Part shown: piece by piece, positions 1 through 5,457 of the stretch | Layout: each line of letters begins with the position of its first letter | Position numbering within the stretch: position 1 is the stretch's first letter | Assembly (NCBI GenBank): GCA_018056215.1 | Contig: JAGPGB010000086.1 | Span: forward strand, 1-5,457 | Origin: Bacteroidales bacterium | GTDB taxonomy: Bacteria; Bacteroidota; Bacteroidia; Bacteroidales; DTU049 | Length of the DNA stretch: 5,457 nucleotides | Direction of reading: 5' to 3' | The notes under the pieces: generated by a model | What the model was told of the DNA's origin: nothing | Databases searched by the model: none | Seen by the model: only the letters and a program-made list of their open reading frames with translations | Made by a program: the position numbers and the translations under genes

Positions 1-2
1 TT

Positions 3-10
3 TATTTTTG
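3..10 (+). promoter_or_regulatory. Bacteroidota-type -7 promoter element before rfbA
   Basis: TATTTTTG matches the Bacteroidota -7 consensus TAnnTTTG exactly. Its final G lies 18 bases before the rfbA ATG, which would give a very short 5' leader. The -33 element (TTG/TTTG) would fall outside the window and cannot be checked. The sequence continues as TTTTGTAAAAAATA, a 14-base string repeated exactly in front of the coiled-coil gene at 1891-1904. In such AT-rich DNA a chance match is possible, but the position relative to the start is the same as at the other candidate sites. Confidence 0.5.
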
Positions 11-27
11 TAAAAAATAATTTCTTT

Positions 28-891
28 ATGAAAGGAATAATTTTAGCTGGTGGTTCCGGTACTAGACTTTATCCTATTACTCTGGCTATTAGTAAGCAAC
101 TTTTACCTGTTTATGATAAGCCTATGATTTATTATCCTTTGTCTACTCTTATGATGGCTGGTATTAGAGATATTTTAATCATTTCTACTCCTCAGGATTT
201 ACCTAATTTTCAAAAATTGTTAAAAGATGGTTCTCAATGGGGTTGCTCATTATCATATGCAGAGCAGCTTGTCCCTAATGGATTAGCTCAAGCTTTTGTA
301 ATTGGTGAGTCTTTTATAGCTGATGATAAGGTTTGTTTGATACTCGGCGATAATCTATTTTTTGCTAATGGTTTTGCTAAATTATTACAAAATTGTAATG
401 ATCCAGATGGAGCTATTATTTTTGCTTATCATGTTTCTGATCCTCAGCGTTATGGTATTGTAGAGTTTGATGATAATTTTAATGCGATTTCCATTGAGGA
501 GAAACCCGTAAATCCTAAATCTAATTTCGCTATTCCTGGGTTATATTTTTATGATAATAATGTTATTAATATTGCAAAATCTCTAAAACCAAGTGCTAGA
601 GGTGAATATGAAATTACTGATGTTAATAAAGAATATTTAAAACTTAATAAATTAAAAGTTAAAGTTTTATCTAGGGGTACTGCTTGGTTAGATACTGGCA
701 CTTTTGAGAGCTTATTGCAAGCTTCGCAATTTGTTCAGGTGATCGAACAAAGACAAAATCTAAAAATTGGTTGTATTGAAGAGGTGGCTTTTAGGATGGG
801 ATTTATTGACGCAATTCAATTAAAAAATTTGGCAATTCCTCTTTTAAATAGTGGTTATGGTAAGTATTTGTTATCTATTTTAGATAATTAG
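28..891 (+). CDS. rfbA: Glucose-1-phosphate thymidylyltransferase RfbA/RmlA
   Basis: This cytoplasmic enzyme joins glucose-1-phosphate and dTTP to give dTDP-glucose and pyrophosphate, the first step towards dTDP-rhamnose and other dTDP-sugars of surface glycans. The 287-residue product has the usual family length. The nucleotide-binding loop GGSGTRL is at residues 8-14, followed by the hallmark stretch [18 protein letters not shown] (21-38). PNGLAQAF (83-90) corresponds to the usual P-D-GLAQAF, with Asn replacing Asp. GDN at 107-109 contains the metal-binding Asp108, EEKP at 157-160 supplies the sugar-phosphate-binding Lys159, [10 protein letters not shown] spans 191-200, and AWLDTGT (219-225) supplies the second metal Asp222. 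All expected catalytic positions are present, so the enzyme should be active. The ATG at 28 gives the canonical MKGIILAGG start. No Shine-Dalgarno is visible, but a TAnnTTTG element lies just upstream. It is probably cotranscribed with the SDR gene 23 bases downstream. Confidence 0.97.
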   Translation: MKGIILAGGSGTRLYPITLAISKQLLPVYDKPMIYYPLSTLMMAGIRDILIISTPQDLPNFQKLLKDGSQWGCSLSYAEQLVPNGLAQAFVIGESFIADDKVCLILGDNLFFANGFAKLLQNCNDPDGAIIFAYHVSDPQRYGIVEFDDNFNAISIEEKPVNPKSNFAIPGLYFYDNNVINIAKSLKPSARGEYEITDVNKEYLKLNKLKVKVLSRGTAWLDTGTFESLLQASQFVQVIEQRQNLKIGCIEEVAFRMGFIDAIQLKNLAIPLLNSGYGKYLLSILDN

Positions 892-914
892 TTTAAGTTA
901 AAATTTTAAATATT

Positions 915-1862
915 ATGATACATATTTTAGTAACTGGTGGTGCAGGATTTATTGGTAGCTCTTTGGTAGAAAAATTACTTAGTAATCCAGATTTTTTTGT
1001 AATTGCAGTAGATAATTTATCCACAGGATCTTTAGAAAAATTACCTAAAAAAAATCTTGATAGGTTTAGATTTATTAAATTAGATGTAAATAATTATAAT
1101 GATATTAGTGCGGTATTTTTTAGTTATCCTATAGATTATGTCTTTCATTATGCTGCTGTAGTTGGTGTACAACGTACTTTAGAGCAGCCTTTTAATGTTT
1201 TAAAAGATATTTATGGGACAGAAAATATCTGTAAACTATCTAAAAATACTAAAGTAAAACGTGTCTTTTATAGTTCTAGCTCTGAGGTTTATGGTGAGTC
1301 AGTAGAATTTCCACAAAATGAAGATACTACACCTCTTAATGCTCGACTTCCTTATGCAGCTGTTAAAAATTTAAGTGAAATTTATCTTAAAACTTTTAAT
1401 CAAGAGTTTGGCTTGCAATATTCAATATTTCGGTTTTTTAATACTTATGGTCCTAAGCAAAATCCTGATTTTGTAATTAGTAAATTTATCAGACAGGCTT
1501 TCAAAGAAAAGAAAATTACTATTTATGGTGATGGCTCTCAAACTCGTACTTTTTGTTATATAAATGATAATGTAGACGCTACTTATAATCATCTATTGCA
1601 ATGCATAGAAAATCCCAATTTAGATCCTAAAATATTTAATATCGGTAATAATAATGAAACTACTGTCCTTGAATTGGCTAATTTAATTAATAAAATCACT
1701 AATGCTAATGCTGAATTGGTATTTTTGCCTGCCCTCAAAGAAGGGGATATGAAAAGACGTTTGCCAGATATTACTAAAATGAAGCAATTACTTAATAGGC
1801 CAATGACTTCTCTAGAAGATGGAATTAAAGAAATTCTAAAAGATACTAAGTTTATTCTTTAA
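915..1862 (+). CDS. NAD-dependent nucleotide-sugar epimerase/dehydratase/decarboxylase (extended SDR family)
   Basis: A 315-residue extended short-chain dehydrogenase/reductase, presumably cytoplasmic, acting on a nucleotide-activated sugar. The Rossmann glycine motif TGGAGFIG is at residues 7-14, and VDNLSTG (32-38) carries the Asp33 expected to hold the NAD ribose. YSSSSEVYG (119-127) is the active-site Ser region, and YAAVK (147-151) is the catalytic YxxxK. RFFNTYGP (173-180) and IYGDGSQTRTFCYINDNVD (203-221) are substrate-side motifs, and RRLPDI (281-286) lies near the C terminus. The S-S-E-V-Y-G motif, the FCYINDNVD region and the RRxPDI tail resemble UDP-glucuronate decarboxylase or UDP-glucose 4-epimerase relatives. 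The dTDP-glucose 4,6-dehydratase RmlB normally has T-D-E-V-Y-G, which is absent here, so RmlB is unlikely despite the neighbouring rfbA. The substrate is therefore undetermined. The ATG is placed by the glycine motif beginning at residue 7. No Shine-Dalgarno and no promoter element are visible in the 23-base gap, which supports cotranscription with rfbA. Confidence 0.88.
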   Translation: MIHILVTGGAGFIGSSLVEKLLSNPDFFVIAVDNLSTGSLEKLPKKNLDRFRFIKLDVNNYNDISAVFFSYPIDYVFHYAAVVGVQRTLEQPFNVLKDIYGTENICKLSKNTKVKRVFYSSSSEVYGESVEFPQNEDTTPLNARLPYAAVKNLSEIYLKTFNQEFGLQYSIFRFFNTYGPKQNPDFVISKFIRQAFKEKKITIYGDGSQTRTFCYINDNVDATYNHLLQCIENPNLDPKIFNIGNNNETTVLELANLINKITNANAELVFLPALKEGDMKRRLPDITKMKQLLNRPMTSLEDGIKEILKDTKFIL

Positions 1863-1887
1863 AATTATTTTTTTTAAATATTTTAAT

Positions 1888-1895
1888 TAATTTTG
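1888..1895 (+). promoter_or_regulatory. Bacteroidota-type -7 promoter element before the coiled-coil gene
   Basis: TAATTTTG matches TAnnTTTG exactly, with its G 16 bases before the ATG at 1911. It lies in a 48-base gap after the SDR stop codon, where a new transcription unit could begin. The following bases repeat the 14-base string TTTTGTAAAAAATA seen before rfbA. No clear TTG is found at the expected -33 distance (only T-runs), so the promoter may be weak or the match fortuitous. Confidence 0.45.
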
Positions 1896-1910
1896 TAAAA
1901 AATATACGTT

Positions 1911-2843
1911 ATGAACGATGTAAATAATCAAAACATGGATAGTGCTAATACACAAAAGTCTAGTAACAAAAAAACTGGTTATATTATTGTAATTATTTTG
2001 CTATTAATCACAAATGGTATTTTTATTTATCTTTATTTCAGTTCTCATAATAAATTCGAAACAGTTGTTATAGAGAATCAAAAGAATATGCAAATGTCTT
2101 TAGAGCTTAAAAATGAATTAGATAGTATAATGACAGAATATAACAATATTAAAGAAGAATATGGTTCTTTAAATATTAAATTAACTAATCAAGATAGTAT
2201 AATACAACAGCAAGCTAAAGAAATTGAGAAATTAATAGCATCACAAGCTGATTATAATCGTATCAAAAGACAACTTGATAGATTGAGAAATATCACTCAA
2301 AGCTATGTTAATCAAATAGATAGTTTATATAGAGTTAATCAAGTCTTAACAGCAGAAAATGTTAAACTCAAAGAAGATCTGACAACTGAAATATCTAAAT
2401 CAACACAATTAGCTACTATCAGTGATTCATTAACTAAAACTATTAATGCTGCTACTTATATGGTTGCATATAATGTAACTCCCATAGCTTATAGAACACG
2501 AGGGGATAAAGACATACCTACTGATAAAGCAAGTCGTACTAATAAATTTAATATTTGCTTCATTGTGGGCGAAAATAAATTAGTACCTCCAGGTGATTAT
2601 ACTTTATACATTCGCATTGCTAGACCTGATGGACTAATTTTAACTCAAGGTAGTTATAGTTTTGATTATCAAGGAAAAACTCTTCAATATTCTGAGAAAA
2701 CTACTATTAAATACAATGGTAAAGCTCAAAAAATATGTCTTGATTATGCAAGAGATAATCTAAACCTTATCCCTGGCATATATTATTTTTCTGTTTTTAC
2801 AAATGATTATGTATTAGGTGAGGGCAGTTTGAAATTAGAATAG
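1911..2843 (+). CDS. Membrane-anchored coiled-coil protein of unknown function, Bacteroidota type
   Basis: A 310-residue protein with three visible parts. Residues 1-21 are a polar, Asn/Lys-rich N-terminal tail. Residues 24-43 form one strongly hydrophobic segment (YIIVIILLLITNGIFIYLYF) that should be a membrane anchor, with the Lys-rich tail most likely cytoplasmic and the rest in the periplasm. Residues about 52-180 are rich in Glu, Lys, Gln, Asn and Leu with heptad-like spacing, typical of a long coiled coil. Residues about 181-310 look like a beta-rich globular domain (for example NICFIVGEN, YTLYIRIARPDGLILTQG, YYFSVFTND). From memory, similar proteins occur in Bacteroidales and are sometimes labelled 'chromosome partitioning protein ParA'. 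No Walker motif is present, so that label is unsupported. The ATG at 1911 fits the promoter element 16 bases upstream; an in-frame ATG at codon 9 is possible. A role as an envelope spacer or scaffold is inference only. Confidence 0.85.
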   Translation: MNDVNNQNMDSANTQKSSNKKTGYIIVIILLLITNGIFIYLYFSSHNKFETVVIENQKNMQMSLELKNELDSIMTEYNNIKEEYGSLNIKLTNQDSIIQQQAKEIEKLIASQADYNRIKRQLDRLRNITQSYVNQIDSLYRVNQVLTAENVKLKEDLTTEISKSTQLATISDSLTKTINAATYMVAYNVTPIAYRTRGDKDIPTDKASRTNKFNICFIVGENKLVPPGDYTLYIRIARPDGLILTQGSYSFDYQGKTLQYSEKTTIKYNGKAQKICLDYARDNLNLIPGIYYFSVFTNDYVLGEGSLKLE

Positions 2844-2855
2844 TAATTCTTTTTG
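2828..2855 (+). promoter_or_regulatory. Possible Bacteroidota promoter (-33 TTTG and degenerate -7) before comF
   Basis: TTTG at 2828-2831, inside the end of the coiled-coil gene, is followed after 16 bases by TCTTTTTG at 2848-2855. The second element matches TAnnTTTG at all specified positions except the A. Its G sits 16 bases before the ATG at 2871, the same distance as at the coiled-coil gene. The spacing between elements is slightly shorter than the 17-23 bases described for Flavobacterium (TTG-N17-23-TAnnTTTG). It is suggestive, not firm. Confidence 0.3.
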
Positions 2856-2870
2856 TTTCATTATCTCATA

Positions 2871-3560
2871 ATGAAGAGTTTTATTGATTCTTTTTTTCAA
2901 CTTTTTTATCCTAATTATTGTTTAGCTTGTAATAAACCTATTTTTAATAATAAAAATATTTTATGCGAAGAATGTTATTCACAATTAGGTTTTACTTATT
3001 TCGCTACTTATATTGAGAATCCACTTTACGAAAAATTTATTGGACAAGCAAACATCGAATATGCATTTGCACTGTGCTATTTCTACAAAGGAGGCATTCT
3101 ACAACATTGTTTACATGCTCTTAAATATCAGGGACGTAAAGATGTAGGTATTTATTTTGGCAAATTGATTGGTAATGAACTTATAAATATTTATCCACAT
3201 ATAGATGTCATTATTCCCATTCCATTACATCCTAAAAAAGAAAAAATTAGAGGTTATAATCAAGCAGAAATGATTGCCAAAGGTATTAATCAGGTATTGA
3301 ATGTTCCCATTAATACTAATGACGTTTTGAGAACTAAATTTACTGAAACTCAAACTAAAAAATCTAAATGGGAAAGATATGATAATCTTAATGGTGTCTT
3401 TGCAATTAAAAATACTCAAAAATTTGCTAATAAACATTTATTAATTGTTGACGATGTTATTACTACTGGGGCTACTACTGTATCACTAATAGAATTATTT
3501 CAAAATATACCAAACGTTAAAATTAGTGTAGCTTGTGTTGGTACACCAGATAAAATTTAA
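2871..3560 (+). CDS. comF: ComF family protein (phosphoribosyltransferase-like)
   Basis: A 229-residue protein of the ComF/GntX family. An N-terminal zinc-ribbon-like module has two CxxC pairs, C17-LA-C20 and C32-EE-C35, 11 residues apart. The following type I phosphoribosyltransferase fold shows LKYQGRKDVG near 84-93, PIPLHPKKEKIRGYNQAE at 116-133 (highly typical of ComF) and the PRPP-binding loop LIVDDVITTGAT at 191-202. ComF is needed for DNA uptake in competent bacteria and is cytoplasmic, but the family is also widespread in bacteria not known to be competent, so a transformation role is not shown here. The length is normal and nothing is broken. The reading frame is open back to a TTG at 2853. 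I chose the ATG at 2871 because it gives MKSFIDSFFQLFYPNYC, the usual family beginning, and because the TTG overlaps the promoter-like element. The gene starts 27 bases after the coiled-coil gene. Confidence 0.92.
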   Translation: MKSFIDSFFQLFYPNYCLACNKPIFNNKNILCEECYSQLGFTYFATYIENPLYEKFIGQANIEYAFALCYFYKGGILQHCLHALKYQGRKDVGIYFGKLIGNELINIYPHIDVIIPIPLHPKKEKIRGYNQAEMIAKGINQVLNVPINTNDVLRTKFTETQTKKSKWERYDNLNGVFAIKNTQKFANKHLLIVDDVITTGATTVSLIELFQNIPNVKISVACVGTPDKI

Positions 3561-3569
3561 AACAGTTAA

Positions 3570-3576
3570 TATTTTG
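3570..3576 (+). promoter_or_regulatory. Weak -7-like element before rsgA
   Basis: TATTTTG in the 41-base gap is one base short of the TAnnTTTG consensus. Its G lies 26 bases before the rsgA ATG, farther than at the other genes, and no TTG is found at the expected -33 distance. rsgA may be read through from comF instead. Confidence 0.18.
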
Positions 3577-3601
3577 TAATTTTACTTTTTTATTTTATAA
3601 A

Positions 3602-4522
3602 ATGAGAGGAATTATCACTAAAAGTACAGGCAGTTGGTATTATGTCAAAATAGATAACACTTCAGAATTAATACCTTGCAGAGTAAGAGGTAAATTTAGA
3701 CTTCAAAACTATAATACCACTAATCCCGTAGCAGTAGGTGACTATGTAGAAATATATGTTGAAGGAAATAAAAATGAAAAAACGGGAATAATTACTAATA
3801 TTTATGATAGAAAAAATGCAATTTTAAGGAGAGCAACCAAATCTGGCGCTACCTATCAAATAATAGCTACAAACATTGATGGAGCTTTGCTAATGATAAC
3901 TCCACATCATCCTTACACTCCTATGGGATTTATAGATAGATTTATTGTGCTAGCAGAGGCATATAACGTAGAGGTTAATTTAATATTTCATAAATGTGAT
4001 TTATATAATGAAAATGATGAATATTTTAATACACTTTACAATATTTACAATCAGATAGGATACAAGATTTTTTTGACATCTATAATAACAAATGAAGGCA
4101 TTGATGAATTAAAAAATTATATAAAAGACAAAACATTTCTACTATCTGGACAAAGTGGCGTGGGAAAGTCATCATTAATAAATAAATTAGACAGCTCTAT
4201 ACAAATAAAAACTCAAGAACTTTCTGATAAATATAAAAAAGGAAGGCATACAACTACTTTTGCTGAGATGCATTTTTTAAGCTCTGGCGGAGCTATAATA
4301 GATACTCCAGGTATCAAAGAATTTGGCATACCAAAGTTCGAAAAATGGGAACTAGGGCATTGGTTTAGAGAATTCAAACCTTTCATCTCTAAATGTAAAT
4401 ATAATAATTGTACACATGTTAATGAGCCAGGATGTGCAGTAATAGCAGCTGTAGAAAGTGGATTAATTAATCCTTTACGTTATAAAAATTACCTTAATAT
4501 GTTGTTAGAAGATTTAAATTAA
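3602..4522 (+). CDS. rsgA: Ribosome small subunit-dependent GTPase RsgA
   Basis: RsgA (YjeQ/EngC) is a cytoplasmic GTPase that binds the 30S ribosomal subunit late in assembly and is released after GTP hydrolysis. The 306-residue product has the usual domain order and near-usual length. Residues 1-70 are an OB-fold beginning MRGIITKSTGSWYYVK. The circularly permuted GTPase domain then places the G4-type motif first (HKCD, 130-133), followed by G1/P-loop GQSGVGKS (183-190), G2 region RHTTT (215-219) and G3 DTPG (234-237). The C-terminal zinc site has C265, C270, H272 and C278. The oddity is G4, normally NKxD: here His130 replaces the Asn that contacts the guanine base, while Lys131 and Asp133 remain. 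All other key residues are intact, so an active enzyme is expected. The ATG fits the OB-fold start. No Shine-Dalgarno is visible. The gap to comF is 41 bases. Confidence 0.96.
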   Translation: MRGIITKSTGSWYYVKIDNTSELIPCRVRGKFRLQNYNTTNPVAVGDYVEIYVEGNKNEKTGIITNIYDRKNAILRRATKSGATYQIIATNIDGALLMITPHHPYTPMGFIDRFIVLAEAYNVEVNLIFHKCDLYNENDEYFNTLYNIYNQIGYKIFLTSIITNEGIDELKNYIKDKTFLLSGQSGVGKSSLINKLDSSIQIKTQELSDKYKKGRHTTTFAEMHFLSSGGAIIDTPGIKEFGIPKFEKWELGHWFREFKPFISKCKYNNCTHVNEPGCAVIAAVESGLINPLRYKNYLNMLLEDLN

Positions 4523-4609
4523 TATATTTTTTTCTTTATTTCATTTTTTTTAAATAATATTGCAAATTATTTTTTATACAAAAATATTAAATTATTATAT
4601 TTATTTCTA
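4523..4609. other. AT-rich 87-base intergenic gap between rsgA and the methyltransferase gene
   Basis: This is the longest gap in the window and almost entirely A and T. It contains an all-AT inverted repeat, AAATAAT at 4552-4558 and ATTATTT at 4566-4572, with a 7-base loop and a run of six T at 4570-4575. It could act as a weak terminator for rsgA, but a stem without G-C pairs is unconvincing. TAATATTG at 4555-4562 is a one-mismatch version of the -7 element, but lies 48 bases before the next ATG. No RNA gene or small open frame stands out. Confidence 0.3.
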
Positions 4610-5457
4610 ATGGAATACGAAAATAATCCTAAAAGTATCAAATATCATGTTAAAAAATATTTAATAAACAATATAGATTATTATAAAGGAAAAGAAGTAT
4701 TAGATTTCCCTGCAGGTAATGGAATAACATCACGTATTTTAAAAGAAATAGGAGCTAATCCGATTCCTATGGATCTTTTCCCAGAATATTTCGAAATAAA
4801 AGGTATCACATGCCAAAGAGTAAATATAAAAGATGGGTTGCCATTAAATGATAAATCTGTTGATGCTATTATCTGCCAAGAGGGAATAGAACATTTTAGT
4901 GATCAATATGAAGCTTTGAAAGAATTTAACCGAGTTTTGAAAGATAATGGAATCCTTTTAATTACTACGCCAAATTATTCTAATCTCAGAGCTAAACTTA
5001 GTTATCTACTATCAGAAAGTGAAAGATTTAATACCAAAATGCCCCCTAATGAATTAGATAGTATTTGGATGGTAAACACTGATATTTCTGATGAAATATA
5101 TTTTGGCCATATTTTTTTAATTGGTATACAAAAATTAAGAACTTTAGCCAAATTGTCTGGTTTCAGAATCAATAAATATATTTTTACTAGAGTCAAATTC
5201 ACCTCACTATTATTTTTCCCAATTTTTTATCCTTTTATTTTTATATCAAATTCACTTATATATCTTAAAAATATTAAAAAAAATTCAGTCTATAATTTTG
5301 AAACAAGAAAACAAGTTTATAATGAAATTTTTAGATTATCTATAAATCCTAAAATATTGATTAGTAGTAGTATAATGATAGAATTTATTAAAGAACAAGA
5401 TTATAACCTTGTAGCAAAAAAACTAAAAAGTAAACACAAAAATTTTGGTATTACATA
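4610..5457 (+). CDS. Class I SAM-dependent methyltransferase (Methyltransf_11-like), 3' end cut by the window
   Basis: The frame is open from the ATG at 4610 to the window edge, giving 282 codons plus the bases TA; the next base could complete a stop (TAA or TAG), so the gene may be all but whole. The N-terminal half is a Rossmann methyltransferase. Motif I is VLDFPAGNG at residues 30-38, a D-F-P-A-G-N-G version of DxGxGxG. Asp55 in PIPMDLFPEYF ends strand 2 and should bind the SAM ribose. VDAIICQEGIEHF (84-96) and VLKDNGILLITTPNYSNLR (109-127) are the post-I and motif III regions. The C-terminal half is not recognisable to me: it contains a hydrophobic, aromatic stretch at about 199-218 that may touch or enter the membrane, then a Lys-rich tail. 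The substrate is unknown; a lipid or other membrane-associated acceptor is only a guess. The Bacteroidota family resemblance is from memory. No Shine-Dalgarno is visible. Confidence 0.85.
   Translation, partial: MEYENNPKSIKYHVKKYLINNIDYYKGKEVLDFPAGNGITSRILKEIGANPIPMDLFPEYFEIKGITCQRVNIKDGLPLNDKSVDAIICQEGIEHFSDQYEALKEFNRVLKDNGILLITTPNYSNLRAKLSYLLSESERFNTKMPPNELDSIWMVNTDISDEIYFGHIFLIGIQKLRTLAKLSGFRINKYIFTRVKFTSLLFFPIFYPFIFISNSLIYLKNIKKNSVYNFETRKQVYNEIFRLSINPKILISSSIMIEFIKEQDYNLVAKKLKSKHKNFGIT

Noticed and set aside
1047..1054. Run of eight A in the SDR gene (and another at 5276-5283 in the methyltransferase) as phase-variation tracts
   Set aside because: Such runs are expected in AT-rich coding DNA, encode ordinary Lys/Asn codons, and both frames are intact.
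1861..1894. Inverted repeat AAAATTA (1861-1867) / TAATTTT (1888-1894) after the SDR stop
   Set aside because: All A-T with a 20-base loop and overlapping the -7 element; too weak to call a terminator.
1911..2843. ParA chromosome-partitioning ATPase
   Set aside because: No Walker A or deviant Walker motif anywhere; the protein is a transmembrane anchor plus coiled coil plus a beta-rich domain.
2853..2870. Upstream TTG start that would extend ComF by six residues
   Set aside because: It overlaps the promoter-like element, and the ATG at 2871 gives the family's usual N terminus shortly before the zinc-ribbon cysteines.
3225..3437. 70-codon open frame on the - strand
   Set aside because: It lies wholly inside comF, is antisense to the conserved PIPLHPKKEKIRGYN region, and its Phe/Ser/Ile-rich product shows no domain.
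4552..4575. Inverted repeat AAATAAT/ATTATTT plus T-run as an intrinsic terminator of rsgA
   Set aside because: The stem is seven A-T pairs with no G-C, and such repeats arise by chance in DNA of this composition. It is noted in the gap entry only.
5002..5202. 66-codon open frame on the - strand
   Set aside because: It is antisense to the methyltransferase frame, which is continuous and carries family motifs; its own product has no recognisable feature.
1..5457. tRNA, rRNA, CRISPR array, insertion sequence or riboswitch
   Set aside because: Gaps are at most 87 bases and no spaced repeats, transposase, terminal inverted repeats or conserved RNA core were seen.

Overview
The window is AT-rich DNA (hand-counted 60-base samples are about 18-32% G+C). 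It holds six tightly packed genes, all on the + strand, with short gaps of 10-87 bases, no RNA gene, no mobile element and no CRISPR array. Three things point to the phylum Bacteroidota. None of the six starts has a recognisable Shine-Dalgarno sequence. Several starts are preceded by matches or near-matches to the Bacteroidota -7 promoter element TAnnTTTG, about 16-18 bases before the ATG. The third gene is a membrane-anchored coiled-coil protein of a type I recall mainly from Bacteroidales. The base composition suggests a host-associated or genome-reduced member, but the species cannot be named from this sequence.

Layout. Positions 28-891 encode RfbA/RmlA, glucose-1-phosphate thymidylyltransferase. 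After 23 bases, 915-1862 encodes an NAD-dependent nucleotide-sugar epimerase/dehydratase/decarboxylase of the extended SDR family. These two look like a small operon supplying activated sugars for surface polysaccharide. A promoter-like element then precedes 1911-2843, the coiled-coil protein of unknown function. It is followed by a ComF-family phosphoribosyltransferase-like protein (2871-3560; the real start is an ATG, not the upstream TTG), the ribosome small-subunit maturation GTPase RsgA (3602-4522), and a class I SAM-dependent methyltransferase (4610 to the window end, with the last codon cut after two bases).

How the genes relate. The first pair share a pathway. The other four look like a housekeeping or lineage-conserved stretch without an obvious common pathway. 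I see no clear novel defence or mobile system. The points most worth a second look are the uncharacterised coiled-coil membrane protein, a His in place of the guanine-reading Asn in the RsgA G4 motif (HKCD), the unresolved sugar made by the RmlA-SDR pair, the recurring promoter motif, and a switch from T-rich to A-rich coding strand after the second gene.
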